Shown one piece after another: positions 17,306-27,343 of a stretch of DNA of 64,000 bases. Origin of the DNA: Litorivivens sp041624475 (lineage in GTDB: Bacteria > Pseudomonadota > Gammaproteobacteria > Pseudomonadales > Spongiibacteraceae); assembly GCF_041624475.1 (NCBI RefSeq), contig NZ_JBFJUX010000007.1, positions 1 through 64,000 on the forward strand. Direction: 5' to 3'. Every line of letters starts with the position of its first letter. Position 1 is the stretch's first letter. The position numbers and the translations under genes are program-made. The notes beneath the pieces are model-generated. The model was not told where the DNA came from. It saw nothing but the letters and a program-made list of their open reading frames with translations, and made no database searches.

Positions 17306-18220
17306 ATGATTAGACAACGAACTTTGAGAAACACGATTCGCGCCACGGGCGTGGGTCTGCACACGGGTGAAAAGGTGTATCTCACCCTGAAGCCGGCCCC
17401 GGTGGACAACGGCATTGTGTTTCGCCGTACGGATCTGAACCCCGTTGTTGAAATTCCAGCGCGCGCCGAGAACGTTGGCGACACGACCCTGTCCTCTACT
17501 CTGGTAAAGGATGATGTCCGCGTCTCCACGGTCGAACACCTCCTGTCAGCTATGGCCGGATTGGGTATCGATAATGCCTATGTCGAGCTCAGTGCGGCAG
17601 AAGTGCCTATCATGGATGGTAGTGCAGGCCCCTTTGTTTTTCTGATTCAGTCCGCTGGTATCGAAGAGCAGAATGCGCCGAAGAAATTCATCCGCATAAA
17701 GAAAGAGATCACGGTTAAAGAAGGCGATAAAGTAGCCAGTTTCCTCCCTTTTGATGGCTTCAAAGTCTCCTTCACCATTAACTTTGATCACCCGGTGTTC
17801 CGTGATCGGAAACCGAAAGCTGAGCTCGACTTTTCAAGCACCTCCTTTGTCAAAGAAGTCAGCCGTGCACGCACCTTTGGTTTCATGCATGAAATCGAAT
17901 ACCTGCGTTCCAAGGGGCTGGCCCAGGGCGGTAGTGTCGACAACGCCATCGTGGTCGACGAGTACCGCATCCTGAATGAGGACGGCCTGCGTTACGACGA
18001 CGAGTTCGTCAAACACAAAGTGCTCGATGCGATTGGTGATCTTTATCTGCTCGGATACAGCCTGATTGGTGAGTTTCGGGCCTACAAATCTGGTCACGGA
18101 TTGAACAATGCCTCGCTCCGTGCCTTGATTGCTCAGGAAGATGCCTGGGAGATGGTTACCTTCGACGATATTGCCGATGCCCCCATTTCCTATATGAACC
18201 CCGTCGCCGCCATCGGCTAA
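17306..18220 (+). CDS. lpxC: UDP-3-O-acyl-GlcNAc deacetylase LpxC
   Basis: Zinc deacetylase and committed step of lipid A synthesis. 304 aa. Zinc ligands are visible in VSTVEHLLSAM (first His) and KHKVLDAIGD (His and Asp); the catalytic His is in KSGHGLNNASL. The 105-base gap after ftsZ is long enough for its own promoter, which is usual for lpxC at the end of the division cluster. Confidence 0.97.
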   Translation: MIRQRTLRNTIRATGVGLHTGEKVYLTLKPAPVDNGIVFRRTDLNPVVEIPARAENVGDTTLSSTLVKDDVRVSTVEHLLSAMAGLGIDNAYVELSAAEVPIMDGSAGPFVFLIQSAGIEEQNAPKKFIRIKKEITVKEGDKVASFLPFDGFKVSFTINFDHPVFRDRKPKAELDFSSTSFVKEVSRARTFGFMHEIEYLRSKGLAQGGSVDNAIVVDEYRILNEDGLRYDDEFVKHKVLDAIGDLYLLGYSLIGEFRAYKSGHGLNNASLRALIAQEDAWEMVTFDDIADAPISYMNPVAAIG

Positions 18221-18424
18221 TTTCCCTCTTGCCTTATCAGGCGTGGAAATCACCGCTCGTCTATGCGATATTGGCGCACTTGCCAAGGCAGCGCTACGCG
18301 CTGTCGACAGTGGCCGATTAACTCTCGGTTTTTGGATTGGGCGCGCGATTCGGGCGAAGTTCCGATCCAGTCCTTTCTGGAACCATTTCACGATTACCTG
18401 AAGGCGTAACAAGCGAAGTCATCA
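18221..18424 (+). other. lpxC-secA interval with a possible short or remnant gene
   Basis: 204 bases that in related bacteria often hold secM or a DUF721 gene. No intact homologue is recognised. A 48-codon frame runs from ATG 18263 to TAA 18407-18409. Its second half (SRFLDWARDSGEVPIQSFL and the following HDYLKA) has ordinary protein-like composition while its first half does not. This suggests a small unknown gene or a decayed one. Confidence 0.3.
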
Positions 18425-21148
18425 ATGATTGCTGGTGTATTCAAGAAAATATTTGGTAGTAAGAATGACCGCGAACTCAAGCGCATGGGGAAGCTGGTAA
18501 GCCAGATTAACCAGCTTGAGGACGAATACACTGGGCTGGACGATTCGGCCCTGCAGGCTAAAACGCCCGAGTTCAAGCAGCGTCTTGAACAGGGTGAGGC
18601 GCTTGATGCGATTCTCCCGGAGGCCTTTGCCGCTGCCCGCGAAGCCAGTCGGCGGGTCATGGGTATGCGTCACTTTGATGTGCAGCTAATCGGTGGTATC
18701 ACCTTGCACGAAGGGCGTATTGCCGAAATGAAAACCGGTGAGGGCAAAACCCTGGTGGCGACCCTGCCAGTCTATCTGAATGCACTGACTGGAAAGGGTG
18801 TCTTCGTTGTTACGGTCAACGACTACCTGGCCCGCCGCGATGCCGAGTGGATGCGTCCGCTCTATGAATTCCTGGGCTTGACGGTTGGTGTTGTCGAGTC
18901 GCGGCAGGACTCCGAAAAAAAACGCGCCGCTTACCAGGCCGATATCACCTACGGTACCAATAACGAGTTCGGCTTTGATTACCTGCGCGATAACATGGCC
19001 TTCTCCCTTGAGGAACGCTATCAGCGCGGGCTGAATTTCGCCATCGTCGACGAAGTCGACTCCATTCTGATCGATGAAGCGCGCACGCCGCTGATTATTT
19101 CCGGTCAGGCTGAAGACAGCTCGCGCCTGTACAAACGCATCAATCAGTTCATACCGAGTCTGGTACCAGTACCGGAAGACGACAGCGAGGGCGAAGGCCA
19201 TTTCACCATTGATGAAAAGTCCCGTCAGGTAGAGCTGACCGAGGCGGGTCATGAGCTGGTTGAAGAGCTGATGTTGAAAGACGGATTGCTCGAAGAGGGC
19301 GACAGTCTGTATTCGGCCGGCAACCTGAACCTGCTTCATCACGTGTATTCCGCGCTGCGCGCCCACATCCTCTATCACCGCGATGTCGAATACATTATTC
19401 AGGACGGGCAGGTGGTACTGATTGATGAGCACACCGGTCGCACCATGCCGGGCCGGCGCCTGTCTGAGGGTTTGCATCAGGCAATCGAGGCCAAGGAGAA
19501 CGTCAATATTCAGGCGGAAAGCCAGACTCTGGCCTCCACCACTTTCCAGAATTACTTCCGCCTGTTCGACAAACTGGCGGGTATGACCGGTACCGCCGAC
19601 ACCGAGGCGTTTGAGTTTCAGCAGATTTACGGTCTGGATGTGGTGGTGATCCCCACCAACCGGCCCAGTCAGCGCCGGGATCTGAACGATCTGGTATTTC
19701 TCACTAAAGATGAAAAATACGACGCGATTGTTGAAGAAGTTAAGGAGATCACCGAGCAGGGCGCCCCGGTCCTGGTAGGTACCGCCTCAATCGAAACCTC
19801 AGAGGAAATGTCGCGCCGCTTCAAGGCCGCCGGCGTAGCGCACAATGTGCTCAACGCCAAATTTCACGAGCGTGAAGCGGAAATTATTATTCAGGCCGGT
19901 CGCCCCGGTGTGGTGACGATCGCCACCAATATGGCGGGCCGGGGTACAGATATCGTATTGGGCGGTAATGTCGAGGCGGAAATCAAGGAGCTGGATAACC
20001 CAGCTGAAGCCGATGTGGCGCGCATGCGCAACGAGTGGGAGGTGCGCCATCGTCAGGTAATAGAAGCGGGTGGTCTGCATATTATCGGTACCGAGCGTCA
20101 CGAATCTCGGCGTATCGATAATCAGCTGCGCGGCCGGGCCGGGCGCCAGGGCGATCCGGGTATGTCCCGTTTTTATCTGTCGCTTGAAGACAACCTGATG
20201 CGCATTTTCGCCTCAGACCGGGTTCGCAACATCATGCAGGCGCTGGGTCTGGAGAAAGGCGAAGCCATTGAGCATCGCATGGTCTCCAACGCGATTGAGA
20301 AAGCGCAGCGCAAGGTTGAAGGCCGCAACTTTGATATCCGCAAGCAGTTGCTGGAGTACGACGACGTTGCCAATGATCAGCGCCGCATCATTTACCAGCA
20401 GCGCGATGAGCTGCTGAACGAAGACGATATTTCACCGATGCTGGATGCCATCCGCGAGGATGTTGTGAACAGCGTAATCGACGAATATATTCCGCCGCAG
20501 AGTATCGAGGAGCAATGGGATATTCCCGGCCTGGAAAAACGCATGGAAGCTGATTTTTCGGTCGCGGTACCTGTTCAGCAGTGGCTGGATGAAGACAACT
20601 CGCTGCACGAGGAAAGCCTGCGCGAAAAACTGGTCGCTGCGGTGACTGACGCTTATCGCGAAAAATGCGCCACCATCGGCGCGGATATGCGAAGGGTAGA
20701 GCGTCATATCATGTTGCAGGTGCTGGACACACTCTGGAAAGAACACCTGGCCACCATGGATCATCTGCGCGCCGGTATCCATCTGCGCTCCTATGCTCAG
20801 AAGAACCCGAAACAGGAATACAAGCGCGAAGCGTTCGAGTTGTTCCAGTCGATGCTGGAGTCCCTCAAGCACGAGGTGATCCGTTTTCTGTCGCATATCC
20901 AGATTCAGAGAAATGACGAAGTTGAAGAGCTGGAGCGGGAACGTCGCGAAGCCGCTGCCCGTCAGGCGATGGAGTTTCAGCACGCCGAGTCTTCGGCGCT
21001 GGACGAGTCAGCCGACGAAGCCGGCAAGGCTGCTGGCGACGGCGCTGCACCCTTTGTACGTGAAGATCGCAAAGTGGGGCGCAACGAACCCTGTCCCTGC
21101 GGTTCGGGTAAAAAATACAAACATTGTCACGGTCGACTGGGTAGCTGA
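18425..21148 (+). CDS. secA: Protein translocase ATPase SecA
   Basis: The motor ATPase that drives preproteins through SecYEG. 907 aa, full length. Walker A GEGKTLVATLP, Walker B region VDEVDSILIDEARTPL, the GTERHESRRIDNQLRGRAGR block of helicase motif VI and the long helical scaffold are all present. The C-terminal zinc-binding SecB site reads EPCPCGSGKKYKHC. ArgJ starts three bases after its stop. Confidence 0.98.
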   Translation: MIAGVFKKIFGSKNDRELKRMGKLVSQINQLEDEYTGLDDSALQAKTPEFKQRLEQGEALDAILPEAFAAAREASRRVMGMRHFDVQLIGGITLHEGRIAEMKTGEGKTLVATLPVYLNALTGKGVFVVTVNDYLARRDAEWMRPLYEFLGLTVGVVESRQDSEKKRAAYQADITYGTNNEFGFDYLRDNMAFSLEERYQRGLNFAIVDEVDSILIDEARTPLIISGQAEDSSRLYKRINQFIPSLVPVPEDDSEGEGHFTIDEKSRQVELTEAGHELVEELMLKDGLLEEGDSLYSAGNLNLLHHVYSALRAHILYHRDVEYIIQDGQVVLIDEHTGRTMPGRRLSEGLHQAIEAKENVNIQAESQTLASTTFQNYFRLFDKLAGMTGTADTEAFEFQQIYGLDVVVIPTNRPSQRRDLNDLVFLTKDEKYDAIVEEVKEITEQGAPVLVGTASIETSEEMSRRFKAAGVAHNVLNAKFHEREAEIIIQAGRPGVVTIATNMAGRGTDIVLGGNVEAEIKELDNPAEADVARMRNEWEVRHRQVIEAGGLHIIGTERHESRRIDNQLRGRAGRQGDPGMSRFYLSLEDNLMRIFASDRVRNIMQALGLEKGEAIEHRMVSNAIEKAQRKVEGRNFDIRKQLLEYDDVANDQRRIIYQQRDELLNEDDISPMLDAIREDVVNSVIDEYIPPQSIEEQWDIPGLEKRMEADFSVAVPVQQWLDEDNSLHEESLREKLVAAVTDAYREKCATIGADMRRVERHIMLQVLDTLWKEHLATMDHLRAGIHLRSYAQKNPKQEYKREAFELFQSMLESLKHEVIRFLSHIQIQRNDEVEELERERREAAARQAMEFQHAESSALDESADEAGKAAGDGAAPFVREDRKVGRNEPCPCGSGKKYKHCHGRLGS

Positions 21149-21151
21149 GTC

Positions 21152-22366
21152 ATGGCGGTAGGAAGTGACGCACTGCCCGAATTGCATGCCATAGCCGGTG
21201 TGCGTATTGCGATTGGCAGTGCCGGTATCAAAAAGCCCGGCCGCAAGGACCTGGTACTTTTTGAGTTGGCCGAAGGCAGCGCAACGGCTGCTGTTTTTAC
21301 GCAAAACCGCTTTTGCGCCGCCCCGGTGCGGGTGGCCAAAGAGCATCTGGCGAGCATCCCTCCGCGTTATCTGCTAATCAACACCGGCAACGCCAATGCG
21401 GGCACCGGTGAGCGCGGAATGCAGGCGGCCCGTCGCAGCTGCGAGGCTTTGGCTGAGGTAGCAGGCTGCAAGCCCGGCGAAGTGCTGCCCTTTTCTACGG
21501 GGGTTATAGGCGAGACCCTGCCGCTGGCCAAGATTGAAGCGGCCCTGCCCAGCCTGCCAGGGCTGCTCGGCGAGGGGAACTGGCTGGACGCGGCAAAAGG
21601 CATTATGACCACAGACACCCGGCCCAAAGCCTATTCGGTGAAAGTGCCAGGTACGCCCTATACCGTGACCGGAATTTCGAAAGGTGCGGGCATGATCAGG
21701 CCTAATATGGCGACCATGCTGGGCTTTGTCGCCACCGACGCGCCGGTCTCAGCGCCCCTTCTGCAGCGTATGCTGAGTGACATTGCAGAGCGGTCTTTCA
21801 ATCGCATTACCGTGGACGGTGATACCTCGACCAACGATGCCTGTGTTCTGGTTGCAACCGGTAAGGCCGGCGGCGAGCTGATTGATTCAGAATCCGACGC
21901 TCACTATCGCGCTTTGCAAGCGGCGTTGCAGGAAACCTTTGTCGCGCTGGCGCAGGCCATCGTGCGCGATGGGGAAGGCGCTACCAAGTTCGTGTCAGTG
22001 GTGGTTGAAGGCGGAGCAAACAAGCCGGAGTGCCTGAAAGCGGCCTTTACGGTTGCCGAATCGCCGCTGGTGAAAACGGCCCTGTTTGCCAGCGACCCCA
22101 ATTGGGGGCGCATTCTGGCGGCGCTCGGTCGCGCTGGTATCGATGATCTGGACGTCGACAAGGTCAGTGTATCCATCAACGACGTGATTGTCGCTGAGGC
22201 CGGAGGGCTGGCCGAATCCTATACCGAGGCGGCCGGACAGTCAGCCATGGCCCCGGAAGAACTCACTATTCGCATCAATCTGGCTCGGGGTGAAGCCGTC
22301 GAAACCGTCTGGACCACAGATTTCTCCCACGATTATGTCTCCATCAACGCATCCTATCGCAGCTGA
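21152..22366 (+). CDS. argJ: Bifunctional ornithine acetyltransferase / N-acetylglutamate synthase
   Basis: Transfers the acetyl group from N-acetylornithine to glutamate, recycling it in arginine synthesis. 404 aa. The self-cleavage site is in GMIRPNMATMLGFVATDA, where the Thr after the second Ala becomes the N-terminal nucleophile of the beta chain. The N-terminal GIKKPGRKDL region and the C-terminal NPNWGRI-like SDPNWGRILAALG block fit the family. The 3' end overlaps the following Nudix gene by 32 bases. Confidence 0.95.
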   Translation: MAVGSDALPELHAIAGVRIAIGSAGIKKPGRKDLVLFELAEGSATAAVFTQNRFCAAPVRVAKEHLASIPPRYLLINTGNANAGTGERGMQAARRSCEALAEVAGCKPGEVLPFSTGVIGETLPLAKIEAALPSLPGLLGEGNWLDAAKGIMTTDTRPKAYSVKVPGTPYTVTGISKGAGMIRPNMATMLGFVATDAPVSAPLLQRMLSDIAERSFNRITVDGDTSTNDACVLVATGKAGGELIDSESDAHYRALQAALQETFVALAQAIVRDGEGATKFVSVVVEGGANKPECLKAAFTVAESPLVKTALFASDPNWGRILAALGRAGIDDLDVDKVSVSINDVIVAEAGGLAESYTEAAGQSAMAPEELTIRINLARGEAVETVWTTDFSHDYVSINASYRS

Positions 22367-22766
22367 GCTTCGTCGCGTTCACGTCGCGGCGGGCGTTATC
22401 CTGCGCGACCGACAGGTGCTGATCGCGCGGCGCCATCAGCAGGCCCATCAGGGCGGGCTCTGGGAATTTCCCGGCGGCAAGTTGGAAGACGGTGAGTCTG
22501 TAGCTGAGGCTCTGAGCCGTGAGCTCCAGGAGGAAATCGGTATTACCGTCGAAGCCGCTGAGCCGCTGCTGCAGATTTCCCACGACTACAGCGACAAGCA
22601 GGTCTTGCTCGATTTCTGGACGGTTTCAGCTTTCTCGGGTGAACCGGCCGGGCGCGAGGGGCAATCCTTGGAGTGGTGCAAGCTGGAGCGCTTGCGCGAA
22701 CGGGAATTCCCAGCTGCGAATGTTCCGGTCGTAGACCGTCTACTCGAACTTTTCGAGATCCTCTGA
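22335..22766 (+). CDS. mutT: Nudix hydrolase of the MutT type (8-oxo-dGTP diphosphatase)
   Basis: Sanitises the nucleotide pool by hydrolysing oxidised dGTP. 143 aa from the ATG at 22335. The Nudix box G-x5-E-x7-R-E-x2-E-E-x-G is complete in GGKLEDGESVAEALSRELQE followed by EIG. The N-terminal VAAGVILRDRQVLIARR strand and the LWEFPGGK motif match MutT. It overlaps argJ upstream and its last 27 bases overlap convergent yacG. Confidence 0.92.
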   Translation: MSPSTHPIAAELRRVHVAAGVILRDRQVLIARRHQQAHQGGLWEFPGGKLEDGESVAEALSRELQEEIGITVEAAEPLLQISHDYSDKQVLLDFWTVSAFSGEPAGREGQSLEWCKLERLREREFPAANVPVVDRLLELFEIL

Positions 22767-22928
22767 AAAGATATCACTTACCTGGCTGTCTCCAGGAATA
22801 TGGCGCTCGCCGTGTGCCCAGGCAATAAAATCCAGGTTCTTGCATTGCTCAGAACAGAAGGGCCGGTAAGGGTTATCCGGGTTCCATTGAGATTTTTCGC
22901 CGCATTGCGGGCATTTGATTTCAGGCAT
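22740..22928 (-). CDS. yacG: DNA gyrase inhibitor YacG (zinc protein)
   Basis: A small zinc-binding protein; the E. coli homologue binds GyrB and inhibits gyrase. 62 aa with four cysteines in CPQC and CSEQC, a zinc ribbon, plus the RPFCSEQCKNLDF-W block typical of YacG. It overlaps the coaE stop by eight bases and sits in the usual yacG-coaE-pilD order. Confidence 0.93.
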   Translation of the reverse strand: MPEIKCPQCGEKSQWNPDNPYRPFCSEQCKNLDFIAWAHGERHIPGDSQVSDIFSEDLEKFE

Positions 22929-23523
22929 GATCAGTGGCCAGGCTCAGGTAGCGTTGATGAAGCAGGTCTACCTCCTGTTCGAGGTATTTTAGGTCGCGAT
23001 CGTTGCAGATCACGTCGTCGGCCATCGCCAGGCGCTGTTCGCGCGATGCCTGTGAGGCCATAATCCGCTCGACCTGATCGCGGGGGTTATTGTCGCGATG
23101 TATGGTGCGCTCAATCTGTAGATCTTCGGGTACGTCTATTACCAGCAGGCGCTGACAGAGAACCTTCTGTCCGGATTCTACCAGAAGCGGCGACACGAAC
23201 AGTACATAGGGACTGTTGGCGGCTTCCAGTTGGCGCAGGGTCTCATTGGCAATCAAGGGATGCAGCAGGCCTTCCAGCCAGGCCTTTTCATCCGGGCTGG
23301 AAAATATCTTCTGCCGCAGGACGGCTCTGTCCAGGGAGCCGTCGTCCAGGAGAATACTTTTGCCATGACGATGCTCAATGGCCTGTAAGGCCTCACTGCC
23401 CGGCTCTACCACCTCCCGTGAAATGACATCTGCATCAACAGCGGTAATGCCGAGCTGTTCAAAGCGTCGCGAAGCGGCTGATTTGCCGCTGCCAATGCCG
23501 CCGGTCAGGCCTACCACAAACAT
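22921..23523 (-). CDS. coaE: Dephospho-CoA kinase
   Basis: Catalyses the last step of coenzyme A synthesis. 200 aa. The P-loop GLTGGIGSGKSAASR is at residues 6-20, followed by DADVISREVVEPGS, and the LLVIDVPEDLQIERTIHRD stretch. It shares one base with the pilD stop and overlaps yacG. Confidence 0.96.
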   Translation of the reverse strand: MFVVGLTGGIGSGKSAASRRFEQLGITAVDADVISREVVEPGSEALQAIEHRHGKSILLDDGSLDRAVLRQKIFSSPDEKAWLEGLLHPLIANETLRQLEAANSPYVLFVSPLLVESGQKVLCQRLLVIDVPEDLQIERTIHRDNNPRDQVERIMASQASREQRLAMADDVICNDRDLKYLEQEVDLLHQRYLSLATDHA

Positions 23524-24383
23524 CAGCGCAGCCCGGCAAATTGCAAGTAGCTGTCAACAATCCACTCGCCCCAGAGCAGGGTAATCAGACCCGCGCCGGC
23601 CAGATAGGGGCCGAAGGGTATGGTTTTGTTGCGCTCGGACTTGGTTATCGCGAGATAGATAGAGCCAACGATGGCGCCGACCAGTGAGGACAGAATGACG
23701 ATAACCGGCAGCTGCTGCCAGCCAAGCCAGGCACCCAGGGCTGCCAGTAATTTAAAATCACCATAGCCCATGCCGTCCTTGCCGGTGATCAACTTAAACA
23801 GCCAGTAGACGGACCACAGAATCAGGTAGCCGGCTGCGGCGCCCCAGACGGCGTCCTCCAGTGATACCGGGCTGAGCGACAGCGCGCTTAACAGCAGGCC
23901 CGCCCACATTAACGGGAGGGTAAGCTGATCGGGAAGCAGTTGGTGGTCAAAGTCGATAAAGGTGAGGATCAGCAGCGTCCAGCAAAAGGCGGCAGTTGCA
24001 AAACCGTAGGGCCCTAGGCCGAAAAGATAGAGGCAGAGCACACCGAGCAGTGCTGTGGCCAGTTCAATAACCGGATAGCGAAGGCTGATGCCTGTTTTGC
24101 AGTTGGCGCAGCGACCGCGCAATAGCAGATAGCTAAGAATCGGGATGTTCTGCCAGGCTTTAATGGGTGCTTTGCAGCTGGGGCAGTGGGAATTGGGAAT
24201 AGCGATATTGAACTTGCTGTCCGTTTTACCGTCGCCAGGCGTTTCCAGCAGGAGCTCGCATTCCCGGCGCCAAGCCGACTCCATCATCAGTGGCAGGCGG
24301 TAAATGACCACATTAAAAAAACTGCCGAAAACAGCAAAAACCAGAAAACTGACGACGTAGGTCAGCAGCACATCGTCAGGCAT
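23523..24383 (-). CDS. pilD: Prepilin peptidase / N-methyltransferase PilD
   Basis: A membrane aspartic protease that cleaves and methylates type IV prepilins and type II secretion pseudopilins. 286 aa. The cytoplasmic domain carries two CxxC pairs (CPSC and CANC). The catalytic aspartates lie in DFDHQLLPDQLTLP and GYGDFKLLAALGAWLGW. About eight membrane segments. Three bases separate it from pilC. Confidence 0.96.
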   Translation of the reverse strand: MPDDVLLTYVVSFLVFAVFGSFFNVVIYRLPLMMESAWRRECELLLETPGDGKTDSKFNIAIPNSHCPSCKAPIKAWQNIPILSYLLLRGRCANCKTGISLRYPVIELATALLGVLCLYLFGLGPYGFATAAFCWTLLILTFIDFDHQLLPDQLTLPLMWAGLLLSALSLSPVSLEDAVWGAAAGYLILWSVYWLFKLITGKDGMGYGDFKLLAALGAWLGWQQLPVIVILSSLVGAIVGSIYLAITKSERNKTIPFGPYLAGAGLITLLWGEWIVDSYLQFAGLR

Positions 24384-24385
24384 TA

Positions 24386-25612
24386 TTAGACAGCGGCCCC
24401 CATGGCAAAGATTGGCAGGTACATGGCGATCATCAGGCCGCCGACCAGTATACCGAGAACTGACATGATCATCGGTTCCAGCAGCGCAGTCAAACCGTCT
24501 ACCGCATTATCCACTTCGGCTTCGTAGTAGGTTGCGACTTTGTCGAGCATGGTATCCAAGGCACCGGACTCCTCGCCGATAGATACCATCTGCAGCAGCA
24601 TACTCGGGAACAGGCCGGTCATCTTTATCGACATATACAGGCTTTGACCGGAGGTCACATCCAGTCGAATGCGATCGATGGCGCGCTTGTAAACGGCATT
24701 GCCCGCGGCGCCACTGACCGACTGCAGTGCGTCTACCAGCGGAACACCCGCAGCAAACGTGGTAGCGAGTGTGCGCGAGAAGCGTGCCACCACCGCGTTG
24801 TTAACGATATCGCCCACGACTGGCGCTTTCAGGGCAAAAGCGTCCACCTGATCAGAAAATTTCTTGGAGCGCTGCCGCGCCTCTTTGAAACTGAAAGCAG
24901 TGCCCACAATGATGCCCAGACAGATAAACCAGTTGGCTTGCATCCATTCTGACATGCCAACCACCAGCTGGGTGAATGCGGGCAGCTCGGAGCCGAAGCT
25001 CTCAAAAGTAGATGCGAACTGGGGAACTACCTTGACCAGCAGGATGCCGGTGACGATGACCGCTACGCAGATTACAGCAATGGGGTAGTTCATCGCTTTT
25101 TTAATCTTTGCCTTGAGGGCCTCGGACTTTTCCTTGTAGGTGGCGACCCGATCGAGCATGGTTTCCAGCGTACCGGACTGTTCACCGGAATCCACCAGGT
25201 TGCAGAACAGGTCGTCGAAATATTTCGGGTGTTTGGTGAGCGACTTTGCAAAGCCGCCACCGGAGGCGACGTCGTTTTTGATTTCGTTGATCAGCTCGCG
25301 CAGGGTCGGATTGTCTGCGCCTTCGGCGACAATTTCAAAGCTCTGAATCAGCGGGACACCTGCCTTCATCATGGTGGCCATCTGCCGCGTAAAAATGGCG
25401 ATGTCCTGCGGTGTAATCTTCTTTCTGTTTTCAAACAGGGGCTTGGGTTTTTTCTTGACACTTTTGGCGGTAATGCCCTGCTTGCGTAACTGAACCTTGA
25501 CGATGGTTGGACTGGCCGCCGTGACCTCGCCTTTGGTTTTGTTACCCTTGCGATCCACGCCTTGCCAGACGTAGGTAACATTATTCTTGGAGGCTGCTGC
25601 TGTCGTGGCCAT
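24386..25612 (-). CDS. pilC: Type IV pilus inner-membrane platform protein PilC
   Basis: The platform protein on which the pilus motors act. 408 aa. Two type II secretion F domains are visible, each with the TRQMATMMKAGVPL-like or FSRTLATTFAAGVPL start, and three membrane segments (near residues 175-195, 225-240 and 375-400). It is three bases downstream of pilB. Confidence 0.96.
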   Translation of the reverse strand: MATTAAASKNNVTYVWQGVDRKGNKTKGEVTAASPTIVKVQLRKQGITAKSVKKKPKPLFENRKKITPQDIAIFTRQMATMMKAGVPLIQSFEIVAEGADNPTLRELINEIKNDVASGGGFAKSLTKHPKYFDDLFCNLVDSGEQSGTLETMLDRVATYKEKSEALKAKIKKAMNYPIAVICVAVIVTGILLVKVVPQFASTFESFGSELPAFTQLVVGMSEWMQANWFICLGIIVGTAFSFKEARQRSKKFSDQVDAFALKAPVVGDIVNNAVVARFSRTLATTFAAGVPLVDALQSVSGAAGNAVYKRAIDRIRLDVTSGQSLYMSIKMTGLFPSMLLQMVSIGEESGALDTMLDKVATYYEAEVDNAVDGLTALLEPMIMSVLGILVGGLMIAMYLPIFAMGAAV

Positions 25613-25615
25613 TGT

Positions 25616-27343
25616 TTAATCCTTGGTGACGCGATTGACTTCTTCCAGGCTGATGATGCCTGTGGCGCATTTCTTGAGGGCAGATTGACGCAGGCTGTTA
25701 AACCCGTGTTTTTGTTGTTGTGCCGCTATCTGCAAGGAATTGCCGTCCTCCATGATAATTTGAGCGATCTCCGGTGTAATGCGAACTACTTCATAAATAC
25801 CGGTACGCCCCTTATATCCATTGTTACAACGAGAGCAGCCGACCGGTTTATTGAAGGTGCCGGTGGCAATCTGTTCCTCAGTAAAGCCCGCCTCTGCCAG
25901 TGCCTCGGCGGGAATCTCGGATGGTACGGTGCACTCGCTACACAGACGGCGGGCGAGCCGTTGGGCAATAATCAGGCTGACTGACGTGGCGATATTAAAT
26001 GAAGGGACGCCCATGTTGCGCAGGCGGGTAAGCGTCTCAGCCGCGCTGTTCGTGTGCAGAGTGGATAGCACCAGGTGACCGGTTTGCGCCGCTTTTACGG
26101 CAATTTCGGCAGTTTCCAGGTCTCGTATCTCACCGACCATAACGATGTCAGGATCCTGGCGCAGGAATGAGCGCAGCGCGGTGGCAAAATCGAGCCCCAC
26201 CTTGGCATTGACCGCCACCTGATTGATGCCTTCCAGGTTGATTTCCACCGGGTCTTCGGCAGTGGAGATGTTGGTTTCCGGTGTATTGAGAATATTCAGA
26301 CCGGTATAGAGCGATACCGTTTTACCCGAACCCGTTGGGCCGGTGACCAGGATCATACCCTGGGGCTGACTTAAGGCGTCGAGGTACATTTCCTTCTGAT
26401 CAGGGTCGTAGCCGAGCGCATCGATACCCATTTGCGCCGAAGAGGGGTCGAGAATACGCAGTACAATTTTCTCGCCCCACAGAGTTGGCAGGGTGTTGAC
26501 CCGGAAATCGATGGAGCGATTTTTGGACAGCTTCATCTTGATGCGGCCGTCCTGGGGAATCCTTCGCTCGGAAATGTCCATTTCCGACATGATTTTCAGT
26601 CGCGCAGAGAGTTGTCCGGAGATCGACTTTGGTGGCTTGGCCACCTCGTGCAGAATGCCATCAGTACGAAAACGCACCCGATAGGTTTTTTCATAGGGTT
26701 CGAAGTGAATATCCGAGGAGCCGCCGCGGATGGCATCCAGCAGGACTTTGTTGACGAAGCGTACCACCGGAGCGTCGTCGCCTTCCTGGGAGACATCGTT
26801 GCCATTGTCGCCGTCCTGGTCGACTGCTTCGACTTCCAGTGCATCGAGGCTTTCATCATCCAGGTCACCAAAGCCGGAGCCGAGAGGCTCTTCTTCGGAT
26901 TCTATAAATTTGGTGACCTGCTCGTGTAGCCGCTCTTCCTCTACGACTATGGGCTCTACCGAGAGGTTAGTGTGAAACTTCAACTCGTCCAGGGCGCGCA
27001 GGTTGGTGGGGTCAGACACGGCAACAAACAGGCGTTTGCCCCGCTTCAGCAATGGCAGAACCTTGTGTTTGCTGAGCAGCTTGACGTCGACAATGTCCCG
27101 GGGGATATGGGTCAGATCAAAAGCGGTCAAATCCAGTAAGGGAAAGCCAAATTCTTCGGCGGTCGCTTTGGCCACCAGAATGCTTTCGACCAGTTCCTTG
27201 CTTGTAAGGTATTTGGCCAGGCTGACTTTTTCTTCCTGGGCAGCCGCAGCGGCGTCGAGAGCCTTTTCCTCGGAAAGAATGCCGTCGGCGACAAGCCGTC
27301 GCGCCAGGCTGTTCAGGGAAGCTTTCTGCATGGTTACTGCCAT
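25616..27343 (-). CDS. pilB: Type IV pilus extension ATPase PilB
   Basis: The hexameric ATPase powering pilus extension. 575 aa: an N-terminal MshE/PilZ-like domain (about 1-165), then the ATPase. Walker A is GPTGSGKTVSLYTGL; the Asp box, Walker B (VMVGEIRDLETAEIA) and His box (GHLVLSTLHTNSAAET) follow. A zinc site with CSEC and CSRCNNGYKGRTG lies near the C terminus. First gene of the pilBCD-coaE-yacG transcription unit. Confidence 0.97.
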   Translation of the reverse strand: MAVTMQKASLNSLARRLVADGILSEEKALDAAAAAQEEKVSLAKYLTSKELVESILVAKATAEEFGFPLLDLTAFDLTHIPRDIVDVKLLSKHKVLPLLKRGKRLFVAVSDPTNLRALDELKFHTNLSVEPIVVEEERLHEQVTKFIESEEEPLGSGFGDLDDESLDALEVEAVDQDGDNGNDVSQEGDDAPVVRFVNKVLLDAIRGGSSDIHFEPYEKTYRVRFRTDGILHEVAKPPKSISGQLSARLKIMSEMDISERRIPQDGRIKMKLSKNRSIDFRVNTLPTLWGEKIVLRILDPSSAQMGIDALGYDPDQKEMYLDALSQPQGMILVTGPTGSGKTVSLYTGLNILNTPETNISTAEDPVEINLEGINQVAVNAKVGLDFATALRSFLRQDPDIVMVGEIRDLETAEIAVKAAQTGHLVLSTLHTNSAAETLTRLRNMGVPSFNIATSVSLIIAQRLARRLCSECTVPSEIPAEALAEAGFTEEQIATGTFNKPVGCSRCNNGYKGRTGIYEVVRITPEIAQIIMEDGNSLQIAAQQQKHGFNSLRQSALKKCATGIISLEEVNRVTKD

